Of a stretch of DNA of 64,000 nucleotides, positions 42,240 to 54,600 are shown one piece after another (position 1 is the stretch's first letter; every line of letters begins with the position of its first letter). The stretch covers positions 62,001-126,000 of the forward strand of contig CAJHNH020001101.1 in assembly GCA_905116865.2 (NCBI GenBank), in the 5' to 3' direction. The position numbers and the translations under genes were made by a program. The notes under the pieces are model-generated. The model did not search any database. It was not told where the DNA came from and saw nothing but the letters and a program-made list of their open reading frames with translations. Source of the stretch: Candidula unifasciata. Its lineage: Eukaryota > Mollusca > Gastropoda > Stylommatophora > Geomitridae.

Positions 42240-42985
42240 ACACTGTCATATTATATAGCTTCTAGAGATACAGGATGACATTTTAATGTCATTTGCCTTC
42301 TGAGGAAACAGCATGCCATTTTGATATCATACAGCTTCTAGAGAAACAGCATGACATTTTGATATTTTACAGCTTCTAGATAAACCATATGGCTGTATTG
42401 TCATATCGCTGCTAGAGAAATAGGATGCCATTCTTACATCTTGTAACTTACAAAGAAAAAGCATAACACTACCCTTCTGTGTAACCCTCAGAGAAACAGC
42501 ATGGCATTCTCCTGTTGTGTAACACTCAGAGAAACAGCACACCATTCTCCTGTTGTGTAACACTCAGAGAAGCAACACACCATTCTCCTGTTGTGTAACA
42601 CTCAGAGAAACAGCACACCATTCTCCTGTTGTGTGACACTCTGATAAACAGCATGGCATTCTCCTGTTGTGCAACCATCAGAGAAACAGCACACTATTCT
42701 CCTGTTGTGTAACACTCAGAGAAACAGCATGCTATTCTCTTGTTGTGTAACACTCTGATAAACAGCATGGCATTCTCCTGTTGTGCAACCATCAGAGAAA
42801 CAGCACACCATTCTCCTGCTGTGTAACACTTAGAGAAGCAGCATGCCATTCTCTTGTGTAACCCTCAGAGAAACAGCACACCAGTCTCCTGTTGTGTAAC
42901 ACTCAGATATCAGCATGCTATTCTCTTGTTGTGTATCCCTTAGAGAAAAAGCATTATATTTGCCTGTTGTGTAACCCACCGAAAA
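42240..42985. repeat. About 46-bp tandem array, 15-16 copies
   Basis: Unit contains AGAGAAACAGCACACCATTC and TCCTGTTGTGTAACACTC. Left copies (42250-42480) are much more diverged than the right ones. Confidence 0.93.
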
Positions 42986-43425
42986 ATAGCATGACATTAT
43001 CACGAAATTTGAATAAAACCCCTTTTAAGAGAAATAATCCTCATGAAATTCTCAAACAGTTTCATGCTAACTGAAAACAAAACTTCACAAAAGGCAGATA
43101 TCATTTCACATCCACTGAAACAGCCCATATGATATTCATACACAATTTTGCTTACTGTGCAACTGCCCAAATGGACTTATCCAACATCGTATCCTCTCTA
43201 GTGAAACACAGAACCACATGAACAAACTCCAGCAAGAAGAGTTCTTCAAAGAAGCTTAATAAAACTTCTACCTCTATCTGTCAAGGTAGGTGCCACATGT
43301 AGTGTCCCTTGGTCTATTGAATGCACAAACAAGATTAAAAAGGAAGTACGTTGATATAAATGAGAGCAACGGACACTGGACGACTGGCTGCTAGATCTAA
43401 TACAGTGACAGTGGAGGCAGGGAGA

Positions 43426-43485
43426 TCAAGTGTATAGGGCCTGGGCAGTTTGGGTCAGCTCAAGTAGGACCTCCCTGCTGTCGTC
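43426..43485 (-). CDS. DGKQ: Possible last exon of DGK-theta (alternative or readthrough C-terminus)
   Basis: On minus, a strong acceptor (CTATGTTTATCTGTGTTTCAG) is followed by GACGACAGC and a phase-0 frame, DDSREVLLELTQTAQALYT, then TGA. It would join in phase to the donor CTG|GTAAGG at 51535. An in-frame TAA sits one codon before that donor, so the extension needs readthrough, an edited or erroneous stop, or a different 3' exon. The amphipathic sequence looks coding, but I know no family motif in it. Confidence 0.35.
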   Translation of the reverse strand, partial: DDSREVLLELTQTAQALYT

Positions 43486-43494
43486 CTGAAACAC

Positions 43495-44100
43495 AGATAA
43501 ACATAGGGAATTACTTTAGGGGTTGAGTACTCACAGTTGATCATGTATATACAGATAACTTCAGTGGTTGAGTACACACAGTTGATCATGTAAATACAGA
43601 TAACTTCAGTGGTTGAATACACACAGTTGATCATGTAAATACAGATAACTTCAGTGGCTGAGTACACACAGTTGATCACGTAAATACAGATAACTTCAGT
43701 GGTTGAGTACACACAGTTGATCATGTAAATACAGATAACTTCAGTATATAAGTACACGCAGTTGATCATGTCAATACAGATAATTTCAGTGGTTGAGTAC
43801 ACATAGTTGATCATGTATATACAAATAACTTCAGTGGTTGAATATATGCAGTTGATCATGTAAATACAGATAAGTGGTTGAGTACACACAGTTGATCATG
43901 TATATACAGATAACTTCAGTGGTTGAGTACACACAGTTGATCATGTATATACAGATAACTTCAGTGGTTGAGTACACACAGTTGATCATGTAAATACAGA
44001 TAACTTTGGTGGTTGAGTACACACAGTTGATAATGTAAATACAGATAACTTCAGTGGTTGAGTACACACAGTTGGTCATGTGAACACAAACATAGGAAAT
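43495..44100. repeat. 45-bp tandem array, 13 copies, abutting the 43485 acceptor
   Basis: Unit is TACAGATAACTTCAGTGGTT, GAGTACACACAGTTGATCAT, GTAAA. As 45 is a multiple of three, minus-strand frames reading IYMINCVYSTTEVIC repeat without stops. The last unit grades into the pyrimidine tract of the putative last exon. Confidence 0.96.
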
Positions 44101-44164
44101 CACTTTGGGGTTGAGTAAACACAGCTGAGTGGAAGTGTTTCAAGGGAGAATAAATGGGTGTAAG

Positions 44165-44400
44165 GGAAGAGTGGGTGACATGCAAGATGCTCACCTGCCA
44201 GCCAGAATGTCTCGGGTTCAAATCTGCATCATGCAGAATTTTGTTATTTATTTGAATGACTGATCTCCAGGTTGTTGCAGCCTACTAAAATGGGTACAAG
44301 GTAAAGCCATGGAAAGTAAAGGAGGCCAGCACAATTCTGACCACAACATTCCTCAAGTGCCTCACTGGCTGATACTAAATATGAGTCTAGTATCATTTAC
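44165..44400 (+). mobile_element. tRNA-derived SINE, family S1 (plus orientation)
   Basis: Head with AGAGTGGGTGACATGCAAGA and B box GGGTTCAAATCTG, then the body AAGTAAAGGAGGCCAGCACA and CTCACTGGCTGATAC. The only S1 copy on the plus strand here. Confidence 0.75.
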
Positions 44401-44481
44401 TCAATGTGCAATTGGAAATGGGCCTTTACTTACTCGGAGTGCGTATTTGTAAAGGAAAAGAGTGCAAATGCTTGTAATATT

Positions 44482-44672
<191 letters not shown>

Positions 44673-44689
44673 GTGTGTGTGTGCGCGTG

Positions 44690-47600
44690 TGTACATGTCG
44701 GGTGGGGGATGCATGAGTGTTTATAAGTTGGGGGGTGGGGGATGCATGAGAATTTATAAATTTGAGGTGGGGGATGCATGAGTGTTTATAAGCTGGGGTG
44801 TGGGGGTGCATGAGTGTTTATAAGTTGGGTGGTGGGGGATGAATGAGTGTTTATAAGTTAGGGGGTGGGGGATGCATGAGTGTTTATAAGTTGGGGGTGG
44901 GGGATGCATGAGTGTTTATAAGTTGGGTGGTGGGGGATGAATGAGTGTTTATAAGTTGGGTGGTGGGGGATGCATGAGTGTTTACAAGTTAGGGGGTGGG
45001 GGATGCATGAGTGTTTATAAGTTGGGTGGTGGGGGATGCATGAGTGTTTATAAGTTGGGTGGTGGGGGATGCATGAGTGTTTATAAGTTGGGTGGTGGAG
45101 GGTGCATGAGTGTTTACAAGTTAGGGGGTGGGGGATGTATGAGTGTTTATAAGTTAGGGGTGGGGGATGCATGAGTGTTTACAAGTTAGGGGGTGGGGGA
45201 TGTATGAGTGTTTATAAGTTGGGTGGTGGGGGATGCATGAGTGTTTATAAGTTAGGGGTGGGGGATGCATGAGTGTTTACAAGTTAGGGGGTGGGGGATG
45301 TATGAGTGTTTATAAGTTAGGGGTGGGGGATGCATGAGTGTTTACAAGTTAGGGGGTGGGGGATGTATGAGTGTTTATAAGTTGGGTGGTGGGGGATGCA
45401 TGAGTGTTTATAAGTTAGGGGTGGGGGATGCATGAGTGTTTACAAGTTAGGGGGTGGGGGATGCATGAGTGTTTATAAGTTAGGGGTGTAGGACGCGTGA
45501 GTGTTTATAAGTTAGGGGTGGGGGATGTATGAGTGTTTATAAGTTAGGGGGTGGGGGATGCATGAGTGTTTATAAGTTGGAGGTGGGGGGTGCATGAGTG
45601 TTTATAAGTTATGGGTGGGGGATGCATGAGTGTTTATAAGTTAGGGGTGGGGGATGCATGAGTGTTTATAAGTTAGGGGTGGGGGATGCATGAGTGTTTA
45701 TAAGTTAGGGGTGGGGGATGCATGAGTGTTTATAAGTTAGGGGTGGGGGTGCATGAGTGTTTATAAGTTAGGGGTGGGAAAGGGTGGGGGATGCATGAGT
45801 GTTTATAAGTTAGGGGTGGGGGATGCATGAGTGTTTATAAGTTGGGGGTGGGGGATGCATGAGTGTTTATAAGTTGGGGGTGGGGGATGCATGAGTGTTT
45901 ATAAGTTGGGGGTGGGGGATGCATGAGTTTTTATAGGTTAGGGGGTGGGGGATGCATGATTGTTTATAAGTTAGGGGGTGGGGGATGAATGAGTGTTTAT
46001 AAGTTGGGGAGTGGGGGATGTGTGAGTGTTTATAAGTTGGAGGTGGGGGGGAGTGCATGAGGGTGTTTATATGAGTGTTTTAAGGGGTGGGGGATGTATG
46101 AGTGTTTATAAGTTGGGTGGTGGGGGATGCATGAGTGTTTATAAGTTGGTGGGGGTGGTGGGGGATGCATGAGTGTTTATATAAGTTGGGGTTGGGGGAT
46201 GTATGGTGTTTATAAGTTGGGGGTGGGGATGGGTGTTTATAATGCATGAGTGTTTATAAGTTGGGGGTGGGGATGTATGAGTGTTTATAAGTTAGGGGTG
46301 GGGGAGTATGAGTGTTTATAAGTTGGGGGTGGGGGATGCATGAGTGTTTATAAGTTGGGGGTGGGGGATGCATGAGTGTTTATAAGTTGGGGGTGGGGGA
46401 TGCATGAGTGTTTATAAGTTGGGGGGGTGGTGGGATGCATGAGTGTTTATAAGTTGGGGGGTGTGGGATGCATGAGTGTTTATAAGTTTGGGTTGGGGGA
46501 TGCAAGAGTGTTTATAAGTTGGGTTTTAAGTTGGGGGGTGTGGGATGCATGAGTGTTTAAGTTAAGTTGGGGGGTGTGGGATGCATGAGTGTTTATAAGT
46601 TGGGGGGGTGTGGGGGATGCATGAGTGTTTATAAGTTGGGGGGTGTGTGGATGCATGAGTGTTTATGGGGGGGTGGGGGTGTTTATAAGTTAGGGGGGAG
46701 TGTTTATAAGTGGGGGTGGGTGATGCAAGAGTGTTTATAAGTTGGGGGGTGTGGGATGTATGAGTGTTTATAAGTTGGGGGGTGGGGGATGCATGAGTGT
46801 TTATAAGTTAGGGGGTGGGGGATGCATGAGTGTTTATAAGTTGGGGGGTGGGGGATGCATGAGTGTTTATAAGTTGGGGGGTGGGGGATGCATGAGTGTT
46901 TATAAGTTGGGGGTGGGGGATGCATGAGTGTTTATAAGTTGGGGGGGTGGGGGATGCATGAGTGTTTATAAGTTAGGGGGTGTGGGGATGCATGAGTGTT
47001 TATAAGTTGGGTGGTGGGGGATGCATGAGTGTTTATAAGTTGGGGGTGGGGGATGCATGAGTGTTTATAAGTTGGGTGGTGGGGTGCATGAGTGTTTACA
47101 AGTTAGGGGGTGGGGGATGTATGAGTGTTTATAAGTTTAGGGGGTGGGGGATGCATGAGTGTTTACAAGTTAGGGGGTGGGGGATGTATGAGTGTTTATA
47201 AGTTGGGTGGTGGGGGATGCATGAGTGTTTATAAGTTGGGGGGGTGGGGGATGCATGAGTGTTTACAAGTTAGGGGGTGGGGGATGCATGAGTGTTTATA
47301 AGTTAGGGGTGGGGGATGCATGAGTGTTTATAAGTTGGGGGTGGGGGATGCATGAGTGTTTATAAGTTGGGTGGTGGGGGATGCATGAGTGTTTATAAGT
47401 TAGGGGTGGGGGATGCATGAGTGTTTATAAGTTGGGGTGGGGGATGCATGAGTGTTTATAAGTTAGGGGTGGGGGATGCGTGGTGGGGGATGCATGAGTG
47501 TTTATAAGTTAGGGGTGGGGGATGCATGAGTGTTTATAAGTAGGGTGGGGGGGGGGGGGATGCATGAGTGTTTATAAGTTTAGGGTGGGGGTGCATGTGT

Positions 47601-50155
47601 TTATTTATGCATGAGGGGTGGGGGATGCATGAGTGTTTATAAGTAGGGGGTGGGGGATGCATGAGTGTTTATAAGTTAGGGGTGGGGGATGCATGAGTGT
47701 TTATAAGTTGGGGGTGGGGGATGCATGAGTGTTATAAGTTAGGGGTGGGGGGTGGGGATGCATGAGTGTTTATAAGTTAGGGGGTGGGTGATGCATGAGT
47801 GTTTATAAGTTGGGGGTGGGGGATGCATGAGTGTTTATAAGTTGGGGGGTGGGGGATGCATGAGTGTTTATAAGTTGGGGGTGGGGGATGCATGAGTGTT
47901 TATAAGTTGGGGGTATATGAGTGTTTATAAGTTAGGGGGTGGGGGATGCATGAGTGTTTATAAGTTGGGGTGGTGGGGGATGATGTGTTTATAAGTTGGG
48001 GGGGGTTTATAAGGGTGGGGGATGGATTATGATGTTTATAAGTTGGGGTGGGGGATGCATGAGTGTTTATAAGTTGGGGGTGGGGGATGCATGAGTGTTT
48101 ATAAGTTGGGGGGTGGGGGATGCATGAGTGTTTATAAGTTGGTGGGGGATGCATGAGTGTTTATAAGTTGGGGGGTGGGGGATGCATGAGTGTTTATAAG
48201 TTGGGGGTGGGGGATGCATGAGTGTTTATAAGTTTGGGGGTGGGGTGGGGGGTGGGGGATGCATGAGTGTTTATAAGTTGGGGGTGGGGGATGCATGAGT
48301 GTTTATAAGTTGGGGGTGGGGGATGCATGAGTGTTTATAAGTTTGGGGGTGGGGGATGCATGAGTGTTTATAAGTTGGGGGGTGGGGATGCATGAGTGTT
48401 TATAAGTTGGGGGGTGTGGGATGCATGAGTGTTTATAAGTTGGGGGGTGTGGGATGCATGAGTGTTTATAAGTTGGGGGGTGGGGGATGCATGAGTGTTT
48501 ATAAGTTGGGGGGTGTGGGATGTATGAGTGTTTATAAGTTGGGGGGTGTGGGATGCATGAGTGTTTATAAGTTAGGGGGTGTGGGATGCATGAGTGGTTT
48601 ATAAGTTAGGGGGTGGGGGATGCATGAGTGTTTATAAGTTGGGGGGTGGGGGATGCATGAGTGTTTATAAGTGGGGGGTGGGGGATGCATGAGTGTTTAT
48701 AAGTTGGGGGTGGGGGATGCATGAGTGTTTATAAGTTAGGAGGTGGGAGATGCATGAGTGTTTATAAGTTGGGGGTGGGGGATGCATGAGTGTTTATAAG
48801 TTGGGGGGTGGGGGATGCATGAGTGTTTATAAGTTAGGGGGTGGGGGATGCATGAGTGTTTATAAAGTTGGGGGTGGGGGATGCATGAGTGTTTATAAGT
48901 TGGGGTTGGGGGATGTATGAGGTTTATAAGTTGGGGGTGCATGAGTGTTTATAAGTTAGGGGGTGGGGGATGCATGAGTGTTTATAAGTGGGGGGTGGGG
49001 GATGCATGAGTGTTTATAAGTTGGGGGGGGGGATGTATGAGTGTTTATAAGTTAGGGGGTGGGGGGCATGAGTGTTTATAAGAGTGGGTTTATAAGTTGG
49101 GGGTGGGGGATGCATGAGTGTTTATAAGTTGGGGGGTGGGGATGCATGAGTGTTTATAAGTTGGGGTGGGGGGGGGATGTTATGAGTGTTTATAAGTTAG
49201 GGGGTGGGGGATGCATGAGTGTTTATAAGTTGGGGGGTGGGGGATGCATGAGTGTTTATAAGTTAGGGGTGTGGGGGATGCATGGGGTTTATAAGTTGTG
49301 GGATGCATGAGTGTTTATAAGTTGGGGTGGGGGGATGCATGAGTGTTTATAAGTTGGGGGTGGGGGATGCATGAGTGTTTATAAGTTGGGGGGGTGTGGG
49401 ATGCATGTTTATAAGTTGGTGGGGGATTATAGTGTTTATGGGGGTGTGGGATGCATAAGTGTTTATAATGTTGGGGGGTGGGGGATGCATGAGTGTTTAT
49501 AAGTGGGGGGTGTGGGATGCATGAGTGTTTATAAGTGGGGGGTGGGGATGCATGAGTGTTTATAGGGGTGTGGGAGTTAGGTGGTGGGGGGATGCATGAG
49601 TGTTTATAAGTTGGGGGGTGGGGATGCATGAGTGTTTATAAGTTGGGGGTGGGGATGCATGAGTGTTTATAAGTTGGGGGGTGGGGGCATGAGTGTTTTA
49701 TAAGTTAGTGTGGGATGCATGAGTGTTTAAAAGTTGGGGGTGTGGGATGCATGAGTGTTTATAAGTTGGGGGGTGTGGGGGATGCATGAGTGTTTATAAG
49801 TTAGGGGGTGTGGGGATGCATGAGTGTTTATAAGTTGGGGGGTGGGGGATGCATGAGTGTTTATAAGTTGGGGGGTGTGGGGGATACATGAGTGGAGTTT
49901 ATAAGTTGGGGTGGTGTGGGTGTGGGATGCATGAGTGAGTTTTATAAGTTGGGGTGGTGGGGATGCATGAGTGTTTATAAGTTGGGTGGTGGTGGGGGAT
50001 GTAGTTGGGGGTGGGGATGCATGAGTGAGTTTATAAGTTGGGGGTGTTGAGTGTTTATAAGGGGTGGGGGATGCATGAGTGTTTATAAGTTGGGGGTGGG
50101 GGATACATGAGTGTTTATAAGTTGGGGGTGTGGGATGCATGAGTGTTTATAAGTT
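44690..50155. repeat. 5.4-kb G-rich satellite, 31-34 bp unit, about 165 copies
   Basis: Unit ATGCATGAGTGTTTATAAGT plus TGGGGGGTGGGGG. Variants include TTAGGGGGTG, TTGGGTGGTG and TTTACAAGTT. The right part (46000-50150) has many truncated or fused units, and the left part more regular ones with local higher-order patterns. The four G runs per unit pair could form G-quadruplexes on plus. It lies between the 51.6-kb exon and the putative last exon of DGK-theta. Frames such as CMSVYKLGGGG or SCIPHPPTYKH are repeat artefacts. Confidence 0.98.
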
Positions 50156-50554
50156 AGGTGACTGTGAGGTAATGTAAAGGATGTCTGCATTAACCCATTC
50201 TATTCCAGTGTTTATCGTAACTCATGCGGTCCTCTAGCAGTGATTTCCACTCAGTAAGCTGCAGACCCCCAGGTGTCAACTTTAGAGTGCCGACAGTTTT
50301 CCAATCCTAATTTTAATAAACTATAATGTTCTCACCTGTTATAATCTGACTACTAAAAAGTATAGGAACAGTAACAGTCCTTTGAAAATACAAGGGTTCC
50401 TTAATTGTTAGCAATTGGGACCACTGTTCCATAGTGTTATTTATCTGAGCCCATTCTTCTTCTTCTTCAGCATTCTGAGCCCTGTGACACTGCTGAGATA
50501 TTACCCACCTCCACTCATCTCTCCATCGTCTTCTTTGTCTGCCTCATGGTCTAT
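50156..50554. other. No gene recognised
   Basis: Unique AT-rich DNA next to the satellite; possibly the eroded end of the LINE that follows. Confidence 0.4.
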
Positions 50555-50975
50555 GACCATTCATCTTCCTTGTGTATTAGTTTTTACCTCTCTGTTATTT
50601 GAGATTCTCTCAATATGTCCCGGCCATTTCAACCTATTAGCTCTCATAATGCCAATGACCACTGGTGATTTAAACAGATTATGAATTTCATTGTTGCTTC
50701 TCACTCTCCATTTCCGCTGTTTACATATCTGATAGGTCCAAAGATGCATCATAAAACTCTTGTTTTCAAAAACCTGTAATAAGCCTTCATCTCTTTTAGG
50801 TGAGCTCCAAGTTTCAGAACCACATAAAATGACTGGTCCTATCAACGTTTTATATATTTTGATCTTGGTGTTGAGAGACAGACACTTTGATTTTAGGAGA
50901 TGCTGACGGGCATAGTATACTTTATTTCCAGATTGTAAGACTGTATTTCTACTATTAGCATGTTGGAACAGTTGA
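50555..50975 (-). pseudogene. Non-LTR retrotransposon C-terminal fragment
   Basis: The minus strand reads NTKIKIYKTLIGPVILCGSE, TWSSPKRDEGLLQVFENKSF and IMRANRLKWPGHIERISNNR, largely in one frame. These are the IY.TLI.PV..YGSETW and RANRL.W.GH..R landmarks of endonuclease-RT elements. Confidence 0.88.
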
Positions 50976-51530
50976 AGTTTGCACCCAAGTACTAGATTTG
51001 ACTAATTTTCCAGATATAGAAATAAAAGATACAAGTACTGGCATTGCGAGGGTTGAACAGACTGCAATGATTCAGGCACTTAGAGAGAATGACCATTAAC
51101 AGAAAGATAGAAAATGCATATACAAAAGAGTAGAATGGGAGCAGACCATGAGGCAGACCATGAATATTGTGGAGAGACACTATACAGGCAGACTTTCAAA
51201 CATCTGAAGTCACCAACCTGGAACAGAAGGCTAATCACAGATTGCCTGGTATATTTTTATGTACCTTGTCAGGTGAATCACTACAGAGTTAAATCAACAT
51301 ATAATTAGGTACAAAAATGAAACCTTTTCAGTGTAATACAAAATCATTCCCTCTTGTGCTTCAATAAATGTTAATTTAACTCTGCAGCAACACACCTGGC
51401 AAGACACAGCACAATATGCCAGGCAATTAAATGTCTAATGTAGTATTTGTGTCAACATTATGGAAATGTACAATGGGAAGACATTATTCTGAACAAAGAT
51501 AACAGCTCAGAAAGAAAGGAATCTGACCCC
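50976..51530. other. DGK-theta intron, mostly unrecognised
   Basis: 51055-51230 (AGCAGACCATGAGGCAGACC) may be a further LINE remnant. No reliable frame. Confidence 0.35.
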
Positions 51531-51537
51531 TTACCAG

Positions 51538-51663
51538 TTAAAGAGGCCCACTAGAATCTTCTGTAGGGGAGGAGGCTTGCAAGGGTTCATTCTCTGGGAA
51601 GAAGATGCTGGGTTCCGTGTTCCTTCTCTTGATCTTACTTTTGCTTTTCTTTAACATGGTGGC
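51538..51663 (-). CDS. DGKQ: DGK-theta exon, basic C-terminal tail with stop
   Basis: Acceptor CTTCATTTCTGCAG. Encodes [20 protein letters not shown], then [21 protein letters not shown] and TAA. The KRRNTEPS patch looks like a basic kinase target site. CTG|GTAAGG follows the stop directly, so the exon could also be spliced onward (to 43485). Confidence 0.88.
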   Translation of the reverse strand, partial: ATMLKKSKSKIKRRNTEPSIFFPENEPLQASSPTEDSSGPL

Positions 51664-54600
51664 CTGCAGAAATGAAGAGCTAGAGCAGTGAAACATGAAG
51701 TCATATTGCAATAAATATTTTGGACACAATCAGAAATGTCATGTTTTTTTTTTTCCCTGGCACACATGGTCAAAGTGGGAGAGCATATTCTGTGGATTAT
51801 TTATGAGGGATGCTATGCAAAAAGATTGCTCCAGCTTTGGTGATGATGATGATGATGTGAATAAATTATTCAGTCAATACCGATATGATACATCCCTACT
51901 TTTGAGTCTAGGCAGTTGCCTATTCAGACTGTTTTTCTACATAATGTTCAAGTGTTCTCGTATTTTCTCTCCAATATCTGAAATGGTTAGATGACCAATC
52001 TACTACCTTAGCATCGGTGATAAGTATATTTTGAAAAAAAAAAAACACACACACACACACACACTGTTCACTCAAGGTACAGTGTCATTTCTGTACACAT
52101 TAGAAGTAGACATTGTATCTCTAAGACAAACCAACCTCCAATGATATTATTTAATCTTCTTCTTCATGTTTATCGGTTGTCTTGTTCCAGAACTTGAGTG
52201 TTACATGCACATCAGTTTTTCAGATCTTCTAAGCAGACTGTTGTTTCCTCACTTCTCAGGCAGATGCTCTCCATCTCTGAAGGAAACCCCTGAGATCCTT
52301 AACTAGTTTACTCTTATGACATGCTTGTTAGAGAGGCAGTGGGTTTATCCCCCACAATCAGGCCTTTAAACCCACAACATGAAGTTGTTATTTAAAAAGA
52401 ATGTGTACCTATCCAGCTTCTCATGACAACTGCATTAGATAGCTAGATGTTAGCAACTTTCTTTTAGAGCAAGTGAGCAGGGCAGAAGCACAAATAGATC
52501 ATCACCAAATGAGGAGAATTGTGCAGCATGGAGTCACCAAGAGATCTGGCTGAAACTCTACCTTCAGAGGAAAGACAACCAGACTGCTACTGGTATCATC
52601 AAACTGAAACTCTGTGCTAGCTGCTGAAGATGAGACCTGAGCACTTATGGGAATGTCCTGAGTACAATTTCAAGTCTTTAATCTTCTTAGAAAATAAGAA
52701 AAAAGTCAGCCCTGTAGCAATTTTAATATGAAGTTTTAACACTTTAGATATATGACGCTAAGCAGGAAGAAGAACAGAGTCCAGTTCCATCCTTCTCAGG
52801 CTCTTCTTCCCAAACAATTGTCCTGCACTCCTGTCCAACAAAACTCGACTCCCCAGTGTTTTTTGTATCATAATCTTCTTCTTCACGCCCTGTTGACAAA
52901 TGTAGGCGGTTATGTTTTGCTATTTCATACAATCACTACAATCACAGATCAGTGCTCTTGTCTTATCCCATCCATCAAGGTATTCATCTCACTGCTTTAT
53001 TATGACTATTCATGAGTCTTGAAGAAAATAGTCCACCCCTGATTTCCCTTTTTGCTGGTCCGGTACTGTAGCTATTTTCACTTTAGCATGATCCTCTGCC
53101 TACCGTCTAGGATCTTTCTGTTAGGACATCTAACACAGTGATGAATACAAAACTGGGACTGACCTTGAGTGCTGACCTCAACACAATGACCTGTCCAGCA
53201 GGTTGGATCCATGGTTCCCCATCCACTTGAACGGGCATGTCGCACAGCAATGTAATACGCAACTGAAATATTTAACACTGTAATGTAATATACAACCGAA
53301 AACAAGTCCTACTGTAATGTAATACACAACACAAACATGTTATACAATAATATAATACACAACTGCAACATTTCACACAGAAATGTAATGTATATTAGAA
53401 ACATGTCACACATTAATGTAATATACAACAGAAACACATCACACAATAATGTAATATATACCAAAAACATCTCATACTGTAATGTAATACACAACAGAAA
53501 CATGTTACACAATAATATAATACACAACTGCAACATTTCACACAGAAATGTAATGTATATTAGAAACATGTCACACATTAATGTAATATACAACAGAAAC
53601 ACGTCACACAATAATGTAATATATTCCAAAAACATCTCATACTGTAATGTAATATTCAACTGAAACATGTCACACAATAATATAATACACAACTACAACA
53701 TTTCACACAGAAATGTAATGTATATTAGAAACATGTCACACATTAATGTAATATACAACAGAAACACGTCAAACAATAATGTAATATATACCAAAAACAT
53801 CTCATACTGTACTGTAATATTGAACTGAAACATGTCACACAGTAATGTACAAACAACTGAAACATGTCACACATTAATGTAATATACAACTGAAACATAT
53901 CACACAGTAATGTACAAACAACTGAAACATGTCACACATTAATGTAATATACATTACATATACACCCACTAAAACATGTCACACATCATCAATTAGTGCA
54001 AATGAGCCTATGATACTTATAGATTACATGACACTTATGATGTAAATTATATGCCTACTTTACTTACAGACAACATAACATACACACAAATAAATGAGCC
54101 TACATCCCTTACAGATTACATAAATACACCTACTTTGCTTAAAGATGACAAATACACATGCATGTAAAACATATCTACTTTATTTACACATTACACAACA
54201 TGCTTCCATCTACATGCACATACTTCACTTACATACATATTACATGACAAACATGAAAAAACACCCACTTCACTTACATATTACATAACACACATGAAAA
54301 TGAGTTTACATCATTTACATATTATACAGCAAATTTACAAGCATATAAACCGACTTCACTTGAAGAATATATTGGTACTCATGCCTATAAATGAGCTTAC
54401 TTCACTTACAGATCATCCACACAATGTGAATAAGCCTACGAAATGTTGAATGTTAAATTAAAAATTGACATCACAGCACTTGGGACACTCCCATAAGCGC
54501 TCTGTCCCCATCTTCAGCAGCAAACAAAGAGTTCCATTTCCAATGGCACCAGTAACTGTCTGTCTGTATACCCATCTCGCCCTTCCCTTGCGTGTTGAGC

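Noticed and set aside
43455..44103. Long minus frames repeating ICIYMINCVYSTTEV
   Set aside because: Open only because the 45-bp unit is a multiple of three. A different frame from the possible DGK-theta last exon.
44858..50140. HPPTYKHSCIP and KLGGGGCMSVY repeat proteins
   Set aside because: Frames of the 31-34 bp satellite. Interrupted irregularly, no conserved start.
53309..53692. 127-codon minus frame with [10 protein letters not shown] repeats as a possible gene extension
   Set aside because: It derives from the exon-boundary array and ends in a stop (53309-53311) before reaching the real exon, so it cannot extend DGK-theta in frame.
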